Positions 1 to 9,238 of a DNA stretch of 64,000 nucleotides are shown in pieces. The notes under the pieces are model-generated. The model worked only from the letters and a program-made list of their open reading frames with translations. It did no database searches and was not told the origin of the DNA. The stretch is from NCBI RefSeq assembly GCF_000759445.1, contig NZ_JRMB01000004.1:124001-188000 (forward strand). Reading direction: 5' to 3'. The stretch's first letter is position 1. The number at the start of each line of letters is the position of its first letter. Source of the stretch: Pseudomonas lutea. GTDB lineage: Bacteria > Pseudomonadota > Gammaproteobacteria > Pseudomonadales > Pseudomonadaceae. The position numbers were made by a program, and so were the translations under genes.

Positions 1-1
1 T

Positions 2-46
2 GAACCCTTCGTTCAAGCCCTATTTGCCGAGCGGGAGCGCCCATGA
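2..46 (+). CDS. ftsY: FtsY, last 14 residues only (partial)
   Basis: An open frame enters from the left edge and ends EPFVQALFAERERP-stop, with its TGA overlapping the ATG of ftsE. Assignment rests on the ftsY-ftsE-ftsX order, which is conserved in gammaproteobacteria, and on a C-terminal tail compatible with FtsY, the signal-recognition-particle receptor GTPase. All functional domains lie outside the window, so identity is inferred from context. Confidence 0.55.
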   Translation, partial: EPFVQALFAERERP

Positions 47-714
47 TTCGTTTCGAACAGGTCGGTAAACGCTATCCGAACGGACACGTCGGGCTGCACG
101 AGCTGAGCTTTCGAGTACGTCGTGGCGAATTTCTGTTTGTGACCGGTCACTCCGGCGCAGGCAAAAGCACCTTGCTGCGCCTGCTGCTGGCCATGGAGCG
201 CCCGACCACCGGCAAGCTCTTGCTGGCGGGTCAGGACCTGGGTCAGATCAGCACCGCGCAGATCCCGTTTTTGCGCCGGCAGATTGGTGTCGTCTTCCAG
301 AACCACCAGTTGCTCTTTGATCGCACAGTGTTTAACAACGTCGCGTTGCCGCTGCAGATTCTTGGCTTGTCCAAGACCGAGGTGGTCAAGCGCGTCGATT
401 CGGCGCTTGAGCGTGTTGCCCTGTCTGACAAAGCCGAGCTGTACCCGGGCGACTTGTCCACCGGCCAGCAACAACGCGTCGGCATCGCGCGCGCCATCGT
501 TCACCGTCCGGCCTTGCTGCTGGCAGACGAACCAACGGGCAACCTCGACCCACGTTTGGCGGCGGAGATCATGGGCGTGTTCGAAGATATCAACCGATTG
601 GGCACCAGCGTGCTGATCGCGAGTCACGACCTGGCGCTGATCGCACGGATGCGCCATCGCATGCTGACGCTACAACGTGGCCGCCTGATCGGCGACGGGG
701 AGGCTGGCGTATGA
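43..714 (+). CDS. ftsE: Cell division ATP-binding protein FtsE
   Basis: Cytoplasmic ATPase of the FtsEX complex, which couples the divisome to activation of septal peptidoglycan hydrolases. The 223 residues match the family length. Visible motifs are Walker A GHSGAGKST (about 35-43), the ABC signature LSTGQ (138-142) and Walker B ALLLADEP (about 157-164) with the D-loop GNLD after it. The ATG overlaps the preceding ftsY stop and the gene ends by overlapping the ftsX start (ATGA), so the three are almost certainly one transcript. Confidence 0.97.
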   Translation: MIRFEQVGKRYPNGHVGLHELSFRVRRGEFLFVTGHSGAGKSTLLRLLLAMERPTTGKLLLAGQDLGQISTAQIPFLRRQIGVVFQNHQLLFDRTVFNNVALPLQILGLSKTEVVKRVDSALERVALSDKAELYPGDLSTGQQQRVGIARAIVHRPALLLADEPTGNLDPRLAAEIMGVFEDINRLGTSVLIASHDLALIARMRHRMLTLQRGRLIGDGEAGV

Positions 715-1736
715 GTGCCACTCGCAGCCCAAAGGTTTCCGAGCGCGTTGCACCGAAGGCTTCGGACCCCGCACCGCAGAAGAAAAAGAAGCACGATGAC
801 GACGACGGCCCGAGTTTCGGCGCGTTGTTCAACGCTTGGGTGGAAGCCCATCGCTCCAGTCTGCTGGATAGCCTGCGACGCTTGGGCAAGCAACCCATCG
901 GCAGCTTCTTCACTTGTCTGGTCATGGCCATTGCCTTGAGCTTGCCCATGGGCTTGTCGTTGCTGCTGAGCAATGTCGAACGTCTCGGCGGGTCGTGGCA
1001 GCGCGCGGCACAGATTTCCCTTTATTTGCAGCTGGAAGCGTCGCCCGGTGAAGGCGAAGGTCTGGTCCGCCAGATCAAGGAAATGCCAGGCGTGGCTGAT
1101 GCCGAGTACATCAGCCGCGACGAGGCGCTGAACGAATTCCAGAAACAGTCAGGGTTGGGTGAGGCGCTTAAAGAGCTGCCTGAAAATCCGTTGCCCGGCG
1201 TCGTGCTGGTGACCCCGCTCGAAGTTGACAAAGCTGCGCTGGAAGCATTACGTACGCGTCTGGCCGAGTTGCCCAAGGTCCAGCAGGCCCAGCTCGATCT
1301 GGTCTGGGTCGAACGCCTGGCTGCCATCCTCAAGCTTGGCGATCGCTTTGTGTTTGGGTTGACCGTGTTGCTGGTCGCGGCTCTGCTGTTGGTCATCGGC
1401 AACACCATTCGTCTGCACATTGAGAACCGTCGCACCGAGATCGAGGTCATCAAGTTGGTAGGCGGCACAGACAGCTACGTGCGCCGGCCTTTCCTTTATA
1501 TGGGTGCGCTTTACGGCTTGGGCGCAGGCGTGCTGTCGTGGGGCGTATTGGCGTTTGGGCTGGACTGGCTTAACGAAGCGGTCGTCAGGCTGGCCGGGTT
1601 GTACGGCAGTAATTTTGCCTTGGCCGGGGTGCCGGTATCCGATGGTCTGTCGCTCTTGCTAGGCGCAGTGCTCTTGGGGTATATCGGTGCGTGGATTGCG
1701 GTCGCTCGCCATTTGAGAGAGTTGGCACCTCGTTAA
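711..1736 (+). CDS. ftsX: Cell division protein FtsX
   Basis: Inner-membrane partner of FtsE. It has a charged cytoplasmic N-terminus with a Lys run then an Asp run (about 24-32), TM1 near 65-88, a periplasmic domain of roughly 120 residues for contact with hydrolase activators, then TM2 213-234, TM3 261-285 and TM4 310-332. This is the type VII ABC (FtsX/MacB) topology at 341 residues. It shares a four-base overlap with ftsE. No obvious terminator lies between it and rpoH 140 bases downstream. Confidence 0.97.
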   Translation: MSATRSPKVSERVAPKASDPAPQKKKKHDDDDGPSFGALFNAWVEAHRSSLLDSLRRLGKQPIGSFFTCLVMAIALSLPMGLSLLLSNVERLGGSWQRAAQISLYLQLEASPGEGEGLVRQIKEMPGVADAEYISRDEALNEFQKQSGLGEALKELPENPLPGVVLVTPLEVDKAALEALRTRLAELPKVQQAQLDLVWVERLAAILKLGDRFVFGLTVLLVAALLLVIGNTIRLHIENRRTEIEVIKLVGGTDSYVRRPFLYMGALYGLGAGVLSWGVLAFGLDWLNEAVVRLAGLYGSNFALAGVPVSDGLSLLLGAVLLGYIGAWIAVARHLRELAPR

Positions 1737-1786
1737 CGTTGAGTTGTTTTAATTGTCATGTGTCTGGGTAAATTTTGTTTCACCTA

Positions 1787-1831
1787 TTGACTTTTCAGCT
1801 AAGGGAACTTGTCTAGCGGTTCCCGGTCAAT
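1787..1831 (+). promoter_or_regulatory. Putative rpoH promoters, including an AlgU/sigma-E-like site
   Basis: GAACTT (1805-1810), 16 bases, then TCAAT (1827-1831) fits the extracytoplasmic sigma factor AlgU pattern GAACTT-N16/17-TCnnA. rpoH of P. aeruginosa is known to have an AlgU-dependent promoter. A TTGACT at 1787-1792 may be a sigma-70 -35 element, but its -10 is weak. Read by eye only. Confidence 0.45.
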
Positions 1832-1877
1832 TTCGCAGTGCTGAACTGCACGAGTCATGTGTCGGAGGTTTTTTCGT

Positions 1878-2732
1878 ATGACCACTTCTTTGCAACCTGC
1901 GTATGCCTTGGTTCCGGGTGCAAACCTGGAAGCCTATGTGCACACGGTAAACAGCATTCCATTGCTGACGCCTGAGCAGGAGCGTGAACTGGCCGAGAGT
2001 CTCTATTACGAGCAGGATTTAGGGGCGGCTCGGCAGATGGTGCTCGCCCACCTGCGATTTGTCGTGCATATCGCACGCAGTTATTCCGGTTATGGACTGG
2101 CTCAGGCTGACCTGATCCAGGAAGGTAACGTCGGCCTCATGAAGGCCGTTAAACGCTTCAACCCTGAAATGGGTGTTCGTCTGGTCTCCTTTGCAGTGCA
2201 CTGGATCAAGGCCGAAATTCACGAGTTCATTCTGCGCAACTGGCGCATCGTGAAGGTCGCGACCACCAAGGCCCAGCGCAAGCTGTTCTTCAACCTGCGC
2301 AGCCAGAAAAAGCGCCTTGCGTGGCTGAACAACGAGGAAGTGCATCGCGTCGCGGAAAGCCTTGGCGTCGAACCTCGCGAAGTGCGTGAGATGGAAAGCC
2401 GCTTGACTGGCCACGACATGGCGTTTGACCCGGCGGCCGAAGCCGACGACGACAGCGCGTTCCAGTCGCCAGCCAATTATCTGGAAGACCATCGTTACGA
2501 TCCGGCGCGTCAGCTGGAAGATTCCGACTGGACCGATAGCTCGACGGCTAACCTGCACGAAGCGTTGAACGTGCTCGACGACCGTAGTCGCGACATTCTT
2601 TACCAGCGCTGGCTGGCCGAGGAAAAAGCGACGCTGCACGATCTCGCCGAGAAGTACAACGTATCCGCAGAGCGGATTCGCCAACTCGAAAAGAGTGCGA
2701 TGAACAAGCTGAAGCTCTCAATCGCTGCCTGA
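1878..2732 (+). CDS. rpoH: RNA polymerase sigma-32 factor RpoH
   Basis: Heat-shock sigma factor of 284 residues, the same length as in P. aeruginosa. The ATG at 1878 is preferred over an upstream in-frame ATG at 1857 because GGAGG lies about ten bases before it and the family starts [13 protein letters not shown]. Region 2 ([17 protein letters not shown], about 78-94) and the RpoH box QRKLFFNLR (about 133-141) separate it from other sigma-70 proteins; region 4 with its helix-turn-helix is near the C-terminus. A strong terminator follows directly. Confidence 0.97.
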   Translation: MTTSLQPAYALVPGANLEAYVHTVNSIPLLTPEQERELAESLYYEQDLGAARQMVLAHLRFVVHIARSYSGYGLAQADLIQEGNVGLMKAVKRFNPEMGVRLVSFAVHWIKAEIHEFILRNWRIVKVATTKAQRKLFFNLRSQKKRLAWLNNEEVHRVAESLGVEPREVREMESRLTGHDMAFDPAAEADDDSAFQSPANYLEDHRYDPARQLEDSDWTDSSTANLHEALNVLDDRSRDILYQRWLAEEKATLHDLAEKYNVSAERIRQLEKSAMNKLKLSIAA

Positions 2733-2750
2733 TTGCTGCGACGAAACGCA

Positions 2751-2780
2751 AAACGCCCCGAGATGATCGGGGCGTTTTTG
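2751..2780 (+). terminator. Intrinsic terminator of rpoH
   Basis: Eight-pair GC-rich stem (CGCCCCGA / TCGGGGCG) with a short loop and a T-rich tail, 20 bases after the rpoH stop. Confidence 0.9.
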
Positions 2781-2821
2781 TTTGTGGTGCGGCGCTAAAC
2801 CTGGCAGCACCAGATGCTATC

Positions 2822-2908
2822 TGTAGGAGCCGGCTTGCTGGCGAACCTGATCTGGCATTCACTGCGGATGCCTGAGCGGATGTGTTCGCCAGAAAGCCGG
2901 CTCCTACA
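2822..2908. repeat. REPIN, GTAGGAGCCGGC type
   Basis: Two REP sequences in inverted orientation, outer arms TGTAGGAGCCGGCTTGCTGG and its complement, separated by a divergent spacer. It lies in the convergent gap between rpoH and mtgA, which holds nothing else I can identify apart from the rpoH terminator. Confidence 0.9.
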
Positions 2909-3005
2909 AGGATTGGGGTGCGTCAGTTAAGTAGGTGACGGGCCGTATGAAGCGTTCCCGGGCGAGGCGCTTTTACAGCGAGTCGGCACCCGACCGGATT
3001 TTCAG

Positions 3006-3716
3006 CTACCACCTGCGACTGTGGTTCAGCCCCGTCAAATACTCATCCCCGCCCAACTGGCGCATCTGCTGACGGATCCAGCCCGCCCGGCGCGACACGT
3101 AACTGCTCGGGTGGCTGGCGCTCCATTCACGAGGATTGGGCAGAACGGCGGCCAGATAGCTGGCTTGCTGGTTCGAAAGCTGAGAGGCGTTAACGTGAAA
3201 GTGGTGCTGCGCGGCGGCCTGTGCGCCGAAAACGCCGTCGTCCCATTCCACACTGTTGAGGTACACCTCAAGGATGCGCTGCTTGGACCAGAACACTTCA
3301 ATCAGCGCGGTGAACCAGGCTTCAAGGCCCTTTCGGAAGTAGCTGCGGCCTGACCATAAAAAGAGGTTTTTGGACACCTGCTGGCTCAACGTGCTGGCCC
3401 CGCGCAGCGAGCCGCCCTGCTCGTTGTGAACCAGTGCTGCCTGTATGGCGTCAATATCGAAGCCCCAATGCTCGGCGAACTTTTGGTCTTCGCCGGCAAT
3501 GACGGCGAGCTTTAGATCGTCGGAGAGGTTGTCCCACGATTGCCAGTCGCGCTGCAGGTCGATCGGCTGGCCGTTGAACCAGGATTCAATTTTGCGCTCG
3601 ACCATCAGTGCGGTAAACGGAGGAGGGACCCAGCGAAAAATCAGAACCAGCACGACACTCGTCGCTGCGAACCAGAGCAGGCCTTTGGCGACACGTCGAA
3701 GTAATAACTGCAGCAT
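3006..3716 (-). CDS. mtgA: Monofunctional biosynthetic peptidoglycan transglycosylase MtgA
   Basis: Membrane-anchored GT51 glycosyltransferase that polymerises lipid II into glycan strands without a transpeptidase domain. The start at MLQLLLRR gives 236 residues, the usual length, with one N-terminal membrane anchor (about 10-30). GT51 signatures visible are EDQKFAEHWGFD, which carries the catalytic Glu, GASTLSQQVSKNLFLW, and the RILEVYLNSVEW region. A longer in-frame start 18 codons upstream is less likely because family members begin with the Leu/Arg anchor. Confidence 0.95.
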   Translation of the reverse strand: MLQLLLRRVAKGLLWFAATSVVLVLIFRWVPPPFTALMVERKIESWFNGQPIDLQRDWQSWDNLSDDLKLAVIAGEDQKFAEHWGFDIDAIQAALVHNEQGGSLRGASTLSQQVSKNLFLWSGRSYFRKGLEAWFTALIEVFWSKQRILEVYLNSVEWDDGVFGAQAAAQHHFHVNASQLSNQQASYLAAVLPNPREWSASHPSSYVSRRAGWIRQQMRQLGGDEYLTGLNHSRRW

Positions 3717-3791
3717 AGAGAGGGCTTTGCCGAACCGGTTGAGCGGGCCATTATACAGACCACGCGTCATCGAACCTGCCTGGAGTTGTAC

Positions 3792-4175
3792 ATGTTACGA
3801 ACCTTTCTGATGCTGTCCGCGTTCTTTGGCTTTACCGGGGTCGCCCTGGGCGCCTTCGCGGCCCATGGGTTGAAAAACCGTCTGACTCCCGAGTATCTGG
3901 CAGTCTTCCACACGGGCGTGCTTTATCAGCTCATTCATGCACTGGCGATATTCGGGGTTGCGCTGCTGGCGATGCAGATTCAGGGCCGTCTCGTTACCTA
4001 CGCAGGCATAGCGTTCACGCTGGGCATCATCCTGTTTTCCGGTAGCCTCTATCTCATGACGCTGACCGGTGCGAGCAAGCTGGGAATCATCACTCCTTTT
4101 GGCGGCCTGTTTTTCCTGATCGGCTGGGCCATTCTCGGCTGGACAGCCTGGCGGCTGGGCCTCGACACGCTCTGA
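3792..4175 (+). CDS. DUF423 family membrane protein
   Basis: Small hydrophobic protein of 127 residues with four likely membrane helices and the FGAFAAHGL-type motif (here LGAFAAHGLKNRL) typical of DUF423. The ATG at 3792 has GGAG six bases upstream; a TTG two codons earlier is also possible. It is divergent from mtgA and lies before thiS, as in other pseudomonads. Biochemical function is unknown for the family. Confidence 0.88.
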   Translation: MLRTFLMLSAFFGFTGVALGAFAAHGLKNRLTPEYLAVFHTGVLYQLIHALAIFGVALLAMQIQGRLVTYAGIAFTLGIILFSGSLYLMTLTGASKLGIITPFGGLFFLIGWAILGWTAWRLGLDTL

Positions 4176-4248
4176 TAGCCCCCGTGCAACGTCCAGGCAT
4201 CACAGCCTGGGCATCGGCCGCGCCTGAGACGAATGGCGTGGCTTTGCC

Positions 4249-4277
4249 TTGGTCATACCGGCTGATCGGGCTAGAAT
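4249..4277 (+). promoter_or_regulatory. Putative sigma-70 promoter of thiS-thiG
   Basis: TTGGTC (4249-4254), a 17-base spacer, then TAGAAT (4272-4277), placing the start of transcription about 25 bases before the thiS ATG. That leader is too short to hold a TPP riboswitch. Confidence 0.5.
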
Positions 4278-4308
4278 GCTCCCCCCTAAAATGATGGCTG
4301 CCAATCGC

Positions 4309-4509
4309 ATGCGCATTCAGTTGAACGGTGAATCCTTTGAGGTGCCCGACGGCGAGACCGTCTCGGCATTGCTGACACGTCTGGATCTGACCGGGCGCCG
4401 GGTCGCCGTCGAGCTCAATATGGACATCGTCCCGCGCAGCCAGCATGTCTCCACGACGCTGACCGAGGGCGACCAGGTCGAAGTGGTGCACGCCATCGGC
4501 GGCGGCTAG
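4309..4509 (+). CDS. thiS: Sulfur carrier protein ThiS
   Basis: Ubiquitin-fold carrier of 66 residues whose C-terminal Gly-Gly is adenylated and thiocarboxylated to donate sulfur for the thiazole ring of thiamine. The start MRIQLNGESFEV and the end HAIGGG are diagnostic. Upstream in-frame codons are ignored because they would run into the likely -10 element. It lies directly before thiG, its acceptor enzyme. Confidence 0.95.
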   Translation: MRIQLNGESFEVPDGETVSALLTRLDLTGRRVAVELNMDIVPRSQHVSTTLTEGDQVEVVHAIGGG

Positions 4510-4574
4510 ATCGCAACCGCCAACGGCCTGACACGCACACACTGCAAGCCCCTCAACCGTAAAGAGGATTCCCG

Positions 4575-5369
4575 ATGAGCAATGTTCGCAGCGACAAGCC
4601 GTTCACCGTGGCCGGTCGTACTTTCCAGTCGCGCCTGCTGGTCGGCACTGGCAAGTACAGAGACATGGAACAGACTCGCCTCGCTATCGAGGCCTCGGGC
4701 GCCGAGATCGTCACCGTTGCCGTGCGCCGGACCAATCTGGGCCAGAACCCGGCCGAACCGAACCTGCTCGACGTACTGCCACCCGACCGTTACACCATTC
4801 TGCCGAACACCGCCGGGTGCTACGACGCCATCGAAGCCGTGCGCACATGCCGCCTGGCCCGTGAACTGCTCGACGGCCACAACCTGGTCAAGCTTGAAGT
4901 CCTCGCGGACCAGAAGACTCTGTTCCCCAATGTCATCGAAACCCTCAAAGCAGCCGAGACGCTGGTCAAGGACGGCTTCGACGTCATGGTGTACACCAGC
5001 GACGACCCGATCATTGCCCGCCAGCTCGCCGAAATCGGCTGTTGCGCGGTCATGCCGCTCGCAGGGCTGATTGGCACCGGGCTGGGGATCTGCAATCCGT
5101 ACAACCTGCAGATCATCCTTGAGGAGTCGAAAGTCCCCGTCCTGGTGGATGCCGGCGTCGGCACTGCTTCCGACGCCACCATCGCCATGGAACTGGGCTG
5201 CGAAGCGGTGCTGATGAACTCGGCCATCGCCCACGCCCAACAACCGGTTTTGATGGCCGAGGCCATGAAACACGCGATTCTGGCCGGCCGCATGGCTTAT
5301 CTGGCCGGCCGTATGCCCAAGAAACTCTATGCCAGCGCATCCTCGCCGCTGGATGGTCTGATCAAGTAA
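4575..5369 (+). CDS. thiG: Thiazole synthase ThiG
   Basis: TIM-barrel enzyme that condenses deoxyxylulose 5-phosphate, dehydroglycine and ThiS thiocarboxylate into the thiazole phosphate. It has 264 residues, with the Schiff-base lysine region VKLEVLAD near the middle and phosphate-binding glycine loops in the C-terminal half ([22 protein letters not shown]). A Shine-Dalgarno AGAGGA precedes the ATG. It is cotranscribed with thiS and is followed after ten bases by trmB. Confidence 0.97.
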   Translation: MSNVRSDKPFTVAGRTFQSRLLVGTGKYRDMEQTRLAIEASGAEIVTVAVRRTNLGQNPAEPNLLDVLPPDRYTILPNTAGCYDAIEAVRTCRLARELLDGHNLVKLEVLADQKTLFPNVIETLKAAETLVKDGFDVMVYTSDDPIIARQLAEIGCCAVMPLAGLIGTGLGICNPYNLQIILEESKVPVLVDAGVGTASDATIAMELGCEAVLMNSAIAHAQQPVLMAEAMKHAILAGRMAYLAGRMPKKLYASASSPLDGLIK

Positions 5370-5379
5370 GAGCCCGTTG

Positions 5380-6138
5380 ATGACTGATTCGCACACGCCC
5401 GACCCGCTTCCCGACGACGAAGTGATGAATGACGAAAACGCCGAAGCCACAGGCGATGACAGCCATCACCGGCGTATCAAGAGCTTCGTGATGCGCGCTG
5501 GTCGCATGACCGAAGGCCAGCAGCGCGGTCTGGATCAGGGCAAGCCCCTTTTCGTGCTGCCGCTGGCTGACGCCCCTGTGGACTTCGATCAGGTATTCGG
5601 ACGCTCGGCTCCGCGCACCCTTGAGATCGGGTTCGGCATGGGCCACTCCTTGCTGGAGATGGCAGCCGCCTCGCCAGAGCACGATTTCATCGGCGTCGAA
5701 GTGCATCGTCCTGGCGTCGGCGCCTTGCTCAACGGCGTTATCACGCAGGGTCTCACCAACCTGCGCGTCTACGACTGCGATGCCATCGAAGTGCTTAACC
5801 GTTGCGTCGCGGACAACAGCCTCGACCGCTTGATGCTGTTCTTCCCGGACCCGTGGCACAAGGCGCGTCATCACAAGCGTCGGATCGTCCAGGCCGAATT
5901 CGCCGAACTGGTGCGCACCAAGCTCAAGCCGGGCGGCGTGCTGCACATGGCAACCGACTGGGAACCCTATGCCGAGTACATGCTGGAAGTGATGAATGTC
6001 GCGCCGGGTTATCGCAATCTGGCCGAAGACGGCAAGTGCGTTCCGCGTCCTGCGGAACGTCCGATCACCAAGTTCGAGCGACGTGGCGAGCGCCTCGGTC
6101 ACGGGGTCTGGGATCTGAAGTTCGAGAAGCTTGCCTGA
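5380..6138 (+). CDS. trmB: tRNA (guanine-N7-)-methyltransferase TrmB
   Basis: SAM-dependent enzyme forming m7G46 in tRNA. The SAM-binding segment is [15 protein letters not shown], followed by the family signature [17 protein letters not shown], and the C-terminus [15 protein letters not shown] is also typical. The N-terminal 40 residues are acidic and poorly conserved. ATG at 5380 gives 252 residues. It is coupled closely to thiG and ends at a strong hairpin. Confidence 0.96.
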   Translation: MTDSHTPDPLPDDEVMNDENAEATGDDSHHRRIKSFVMRAGRMTEGQQRGLDQGKPLFVLPLADAPVDFDQVFGRSAPRTLEIGFGMGHSLLEMAAASPEHDFIGVEVHRPGVGALLNGVITQGLTNLRVYDCDAIEVLNRCVADNSLDRLMLFFPDPWHKARHHKRRIVQAEFAELVRTKLKPGGVLHMATDWEPYAEYMLEVMNVAPGYRNLAEDGKCVPRPAERPITKFERRGERLGHGVWDLKFEKLA

Positions 6139-6147
6139 TCACTTTCT

Positions 6148-6188
6148 GATCAGGAGCAGCCCGAATTGCGGCTGCTCCTGATCTTTTG
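6148..6188 (+). terminator. Terminator after trmB
   Basis: Perfect 14-bp inverted repeat (GATCAGGAGCAGCC at 6148-6161, complement at 6170-6183) followed by TTTT, ten bases after the trmB stop. Confidence 0.85.
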
Positions 6189-6345
6189 CAGCAAAATGCA
6201 GCTGCTACTCCTCTTGTCTGACCCACCTTTCCAGTTCTTCCTACCAAGGCTACAAAGTCTTCGGAATCGTCCGACATCCAATTTCAATATCGATCTTCAT
6301 AGTCCCCGCCGTTGCATATATCAATATTGATGACGAGGAATGAAG

Positions 6346-6789
6346 ATGAACAAGTTTTGGCAAATGGCTGCGATCGCCACGCTGATTGCGACCACCAGCG
6401 GCTGCGTCAGCTACAACGTCAGCCAGCCAAGCGCTTCGCTGTCCGGCGACGTGAAGACTGATCTGAAGGCTGACGTGAAGGTCGGTGAAGCCATCAGCGG
6501 CGAGTCCTCTACCAATGTCCTGTTTGGCTGGCTGAACATCGGTGGCGACACGCAGTTTGCCGACGGCGTGACCTATGGCGGCGCGAGCGGCGGTGGCGGC
6601 ATCGGCCTTCCTCTGCCGGACCCTATCTCGTCCACCAAAGCGGCTGCAGCATTCAAAGCCGTGAAGTCGTCCGGATCGGATTTGATCGTTGCGCCGCGTT
6701 ACGAAGTGACCGTCAACGACTACTTCATCTTCAAAAAGGTGAACGTGAAAGTGACCGGCAACAAAGGCAGCATCCAGAGCATTCGCTGA
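6346..6789 (+). CDS. Putative small lipoprotein of unknown function
   Basis: 147 residues with a short signal segment (MNKFWQMAAIATLIATTSGC) ending in a lipobox-like TSGC; the -3 position is Thr rather than Leu/Ile, so lipidation is likely but not certain. The mature part is Gly/Ser-rich with an SGGGGIGLPLPDP segment and a basic C-terminus. ATG 6346 is chosen over 6340 because GAGGA is only one base from the earlier ATG and seven from this one. It is a single gene between two terminators. I do not recognise the family. Confidence 0.7.
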   Translation: MNKFWQMAAIATLIATTSGCVSYNVSQPSASLSGDVKTDLKADVKVGEAISGESSTNVLFGWLNIGGDTQFADGVTYGGASGGGGIGLPLPDPISSTKAAAAFKAVKSSGSDLIVAPRYEVTVNDYFIFKKVNVKVTGNKGSIQSIR

Positions 6790-6833
6790 TGGATTGATCG
6801 CACTTGGCTACAGCGAAGTGTGATTCTTGAAGA

Positions 6834-6867
6834 GCGCCCTTCTCGCATCGCGAGCAGGGCGTTTTTG
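6834..6867 (+). terminator. Terminator of the lipoprotein gene
   Basis: Interrupted stem CGCCC...TCTCGC / GCGAG...GGGCG followed by TTTTT. Confidence 0.75.
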
Positions 6868-6933
6868 CGTAATTGCGGGCCGCCCCTGTGCCGCCAGGCC
6901 CTCACTCGCAGGTGCGGTTCATGCCTCGATCTA

Positions 6934-7257
6934 CTACTTGCGGTCTGCCACAACCCCAATCAACACCAGCACTACCACCAGGACGGGCGCCAGGCTGTAG
7001 TTGTTGAACTGGCTCAGCCCGCGGACTACCCACGGCGTCGCATAGATCAACGCAGCGCCACTGCCGATGGTGCATAGCAGCGCCATGATGGGAATGCGCA
7101 ATGCGCCGGCGAAGCTGCCGATACGGCCCTCGATCCACCCCTTGATGTCGGTTCCGAACAGAATCAGCAGGCAGCCCACCAACGCCAGGGCGATTTCCGA
7201 CAAATTGCTGCGACTCCAGCGCGAGACGGTGGCCAGCAGTTCGAGTACAAAATCCAT
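6934..7257 (-). CDS. DUF3392 family inner-membrane protein
   Basis: 107 residues with three to four hydrophobic segments (about 20-40, 50-75, 85-105) and a WSRSNLSEIALALVGCLLIL start typical of the Pseudomonas DUF3392 family. It sits 21 bases downstream of hemW on the same strand and may share its transcript. No function is established. Confidence 0.8.
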   Translation of the reverse strand: MDFVLELLATVSRWSRSNLSEIALALVGCLLILFGTDIKGWIEGRIGSFAGALRIPIMALLCTIGSGAALIYATPWVVRGLSQFNNYSLAPVLVVVLVLIGVVADRK

Positions 7258-7278
7258 TCAGTGTCCTTAGTGTGAGCG

Positions 7279-8493
7279 TTACAGGAGAAAGTGCTGCAGC
7301 AGGTCGTTGAGGAATAACTGGCCTCGAGCGGTCGCCACCAGCCTTGACGAATCGGTCTCCAGCAAGCCGCGTTGTTCCGCCTCAAGACGGGCGCTGGCCA
7401 GCGAATCGACGCTTAGACCGGTGCGGCGCTGAAATAACGCAGCGTCCACGCCTTTTGTCAGGCGCAACGCGTTCATCAGGAATTCGAAGGGCATTTCATC
7501 CAGAGGCAACAGTTTTTCCCCTGCCTGGAATGCCTTCGCAGGATTGAGGTAGTCCTTCGGTAGCCGGGTTTTCCAGGTGCGAATGATGCGCCCATCCGGG
7601 TGGCTGAGCTTGCCATGGGCGCCGGCGCCAATCCCGATGAAATCACCAAAGCTCCAGTAATTCAGGTTGTGCCGGGCTTCGCGTCCCGCCTGTGCATAAG
7701 CGGACACTTCGTACTGGGCGTAGCCGTTTTCCCGAAGCAGTGTCTGACCGGCCTCTTGGATATCCCAAAGAATGTCGTCTTCCGGCAGCACGGGCGGCTG
7801 ATTCCAGAACACTGTGTTTGGCTCAAGTGTCAGCTGATACCAGGACAGGTGCGTGGGTGCGAGGGCGATCGCCTGACGCAGGTCGCTCAGCGCATCGTCT
7901 TGCGACTGGTCCGGCAGGCCATGCATCAGGTCCAGATTGAAGTTATCGAACCCTGCCTGACGCGCCATGCCCGCAGCGCGCACAGCCTCATCGCCATTAT
8001 GAATACGCCCCAGCGCCTTGAGTTTGGCTTCCTGGAAACTCTGAATGCCGATGGACAGCCGATTGATGCCCAGGCTTCGGTAGGCGCTGAATTTCTCCTG
8101 CTCGAAGGTGCCCGGGTTGGCCTCCAGCGTTATCTCGATGTCCGGGGCAAAGCGGATGCGTTGCTCCACCCCACGCAACAGGCGACCTAGCGCGTTGGCG
8201 CTGAACAGGCTGGGCGTGCCGCCACCGAAGAAAATCGTGCTGAGTTCTCGTCCATAAACGTGGGGCAGATCCTGATCGAGATCGGCCAGCAGCGCGTCAA
8301 TGTATTCCTGCTCGGGCAATACCGGGCTTGCCGTATGGGAATTGAAATCGCAATACGGGCATTTGCGTACGCACCACGGAATGTGGATGTACAGCGACAG
8401 CGGCGCAAGCTCGGCAAGTGGCGCACGCGGTTGCTCCGAGGAGAAACCGGCCGCGCCGAGAATCAGCGGCCGGGTGGTGGCGTCCTGAGTCAT
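7279..8493 (-). CDS. hemW: Radical SAM heme chaperone HemW
   Basis: 404 residues. The radical-SAM cysteine triad CVRKCPYC (Cys41, 45, 48 from this start) follows SLYIHIPW, and [18 protein letters not shown] and the C-terminal HemN-like domain are present. Such proteins deliver heme to respiratory targets and are often mis-annotated as coproporphyrinogen oxidase (HemN). The start MTQDATT overlaps the rdgB stop by four bases (ATGA). An 82-codon upstream extension in frame lies inside rdgB and is rejected. Confidence 0.93.
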   Translation of the reverse strand: MTQDATTRPLILGAAGFSSEQPRAPLAELAPLSLYIHIPWCVRKCPYCDFNSHTASPVLPEQEYIDALLADLDQDLPHVYGRELSTIFFGGGTPSLFSANALGRLLRGVEQRIRFAPDIEITLEANPGTFEQEKFSAYRSLGINRLSIGIQSFQEAKLKALGRIHNGDEAVRAAGMARQAGFDNFNLDLMHGLPDQSQDDALSDLRQAIALAPTHLSWYQLTLEPNTVFWNQPPVLPEDDILWDIQEAGQTLLRENGYAQYEVSAYAQAGREARHNLNYWSFGDFIGIGAGAHGKLSHPDGRIIRTWKTRLPKDYLNPAKAFQAGEKLLPLDEMPFEFLMNALRLTKGVDAALFQRRTGLSVDSLASARLEAEQRGLLETDSSRLVATARGQLFLNDLLQHFLL

Positions 8494-9095
8494 TGTTGAT
8501 CCGCGCTCAACCCCAGACGCTGAAGCAGGAGGGCCATGGCGCGAGCGCGGTGACTGATCTGGTTCTTGTCGGCGGGAGTGAGTTCGGCGCTGGAGCAGTC
8601 GCGCTCTGGCACCCAGAACAGCGGATCGTAACCGAAGCCGTGCTCGCCGCTGGCGGCGGTGAGGATGCGCCCATGCCACAGGCCTTCGCAGAGAATCGGC
8701 AGCGGGTCGTCGGCGTGACGCACCAGTGCCAGAACGCACACGAACTGGGCGCTGCGTTCGTCAGCGGGAACGTCCTTGAGGGCGTCCAGCAATTTGGCAT
8801 TGTTCGCCGCATCGCCCTGGCCATCGGCGTAACGCGCCGAATAGATGCCGGGCGCGCCGCCGAGGTAATCCACGGCCAGCCCCGAGTCGTCCGCCAGCGC
8901 CGGCAGACCTGAAATGCGCGCAGCATTACGCGCCTTGAGAATAGCGTTCTCGACGAACGACAGCCCGGTTTCCTCGGGCTCAACGCTGCTGAATTCACCG
9001 ATGGAGCGCAGCTGAACGTTGGCGCCGAGCATGGCCTGAAGTTCTTTGAGTTTGCCGGCGTTATGGCTGGCCAGTACGAGCTGGGTGAGGTTCAT
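8490..9095 (-). CDS. rdgB: XTP/dITP diphosphatase RdgB (HAM1 family)
   Basis: Removes non-canonical purine nucleotides (ITP, XTP) from the pool. 201 residues, starting [19 protein letters not shown] with the nucleotide-binding SHNAGK motif; conserved [23 protein letters not shown] and the C-terminal [10 protein letters not shown] are present. Translation of hemW is coupled through ATGA. The order metX-metW-(gap)-rdgB-hemW is shared with P. aeruginosa. Confidence 0.96.
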   Translation of the reverse strand: MNLTQLVLASHNAGKLKELQAMLGANVQLRSIGEFSSVEPEETGLSFVENAILKARNAARISGLPALADDSGLAVDYLGGAPGIYSARYADGQGDAANNAKLLDALKDVPADERSAQFVCVLALVRHADDPLPILCEGLWHGRILTAASGEHGFGYDPLFWVPERDCSSAELTPADKNQISHRARAMALLLQRLGLSADQQ

Positions 9096-9238
9096 GATAA
9101 GTCCGTGAAAGTCGCTGCGTGAATCTGCTGATTGAAGCTGAGCCCGTGGCATCGCAGGTGCCCGTCAGTTCTGGAGCGGGGCCGTTGACGCTGGACGAGC
9201 GATGATCATTCTTGCTGGGGCCTTCTTGCGGCATGCAC

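Noticed and set aside
7279..8739. HemW with an 82-residue N-terminal extension
   Set aside because: The extension lies in the rdgB coding region in another frame; the ATG at 8493 with ATGA coupling fits the family.
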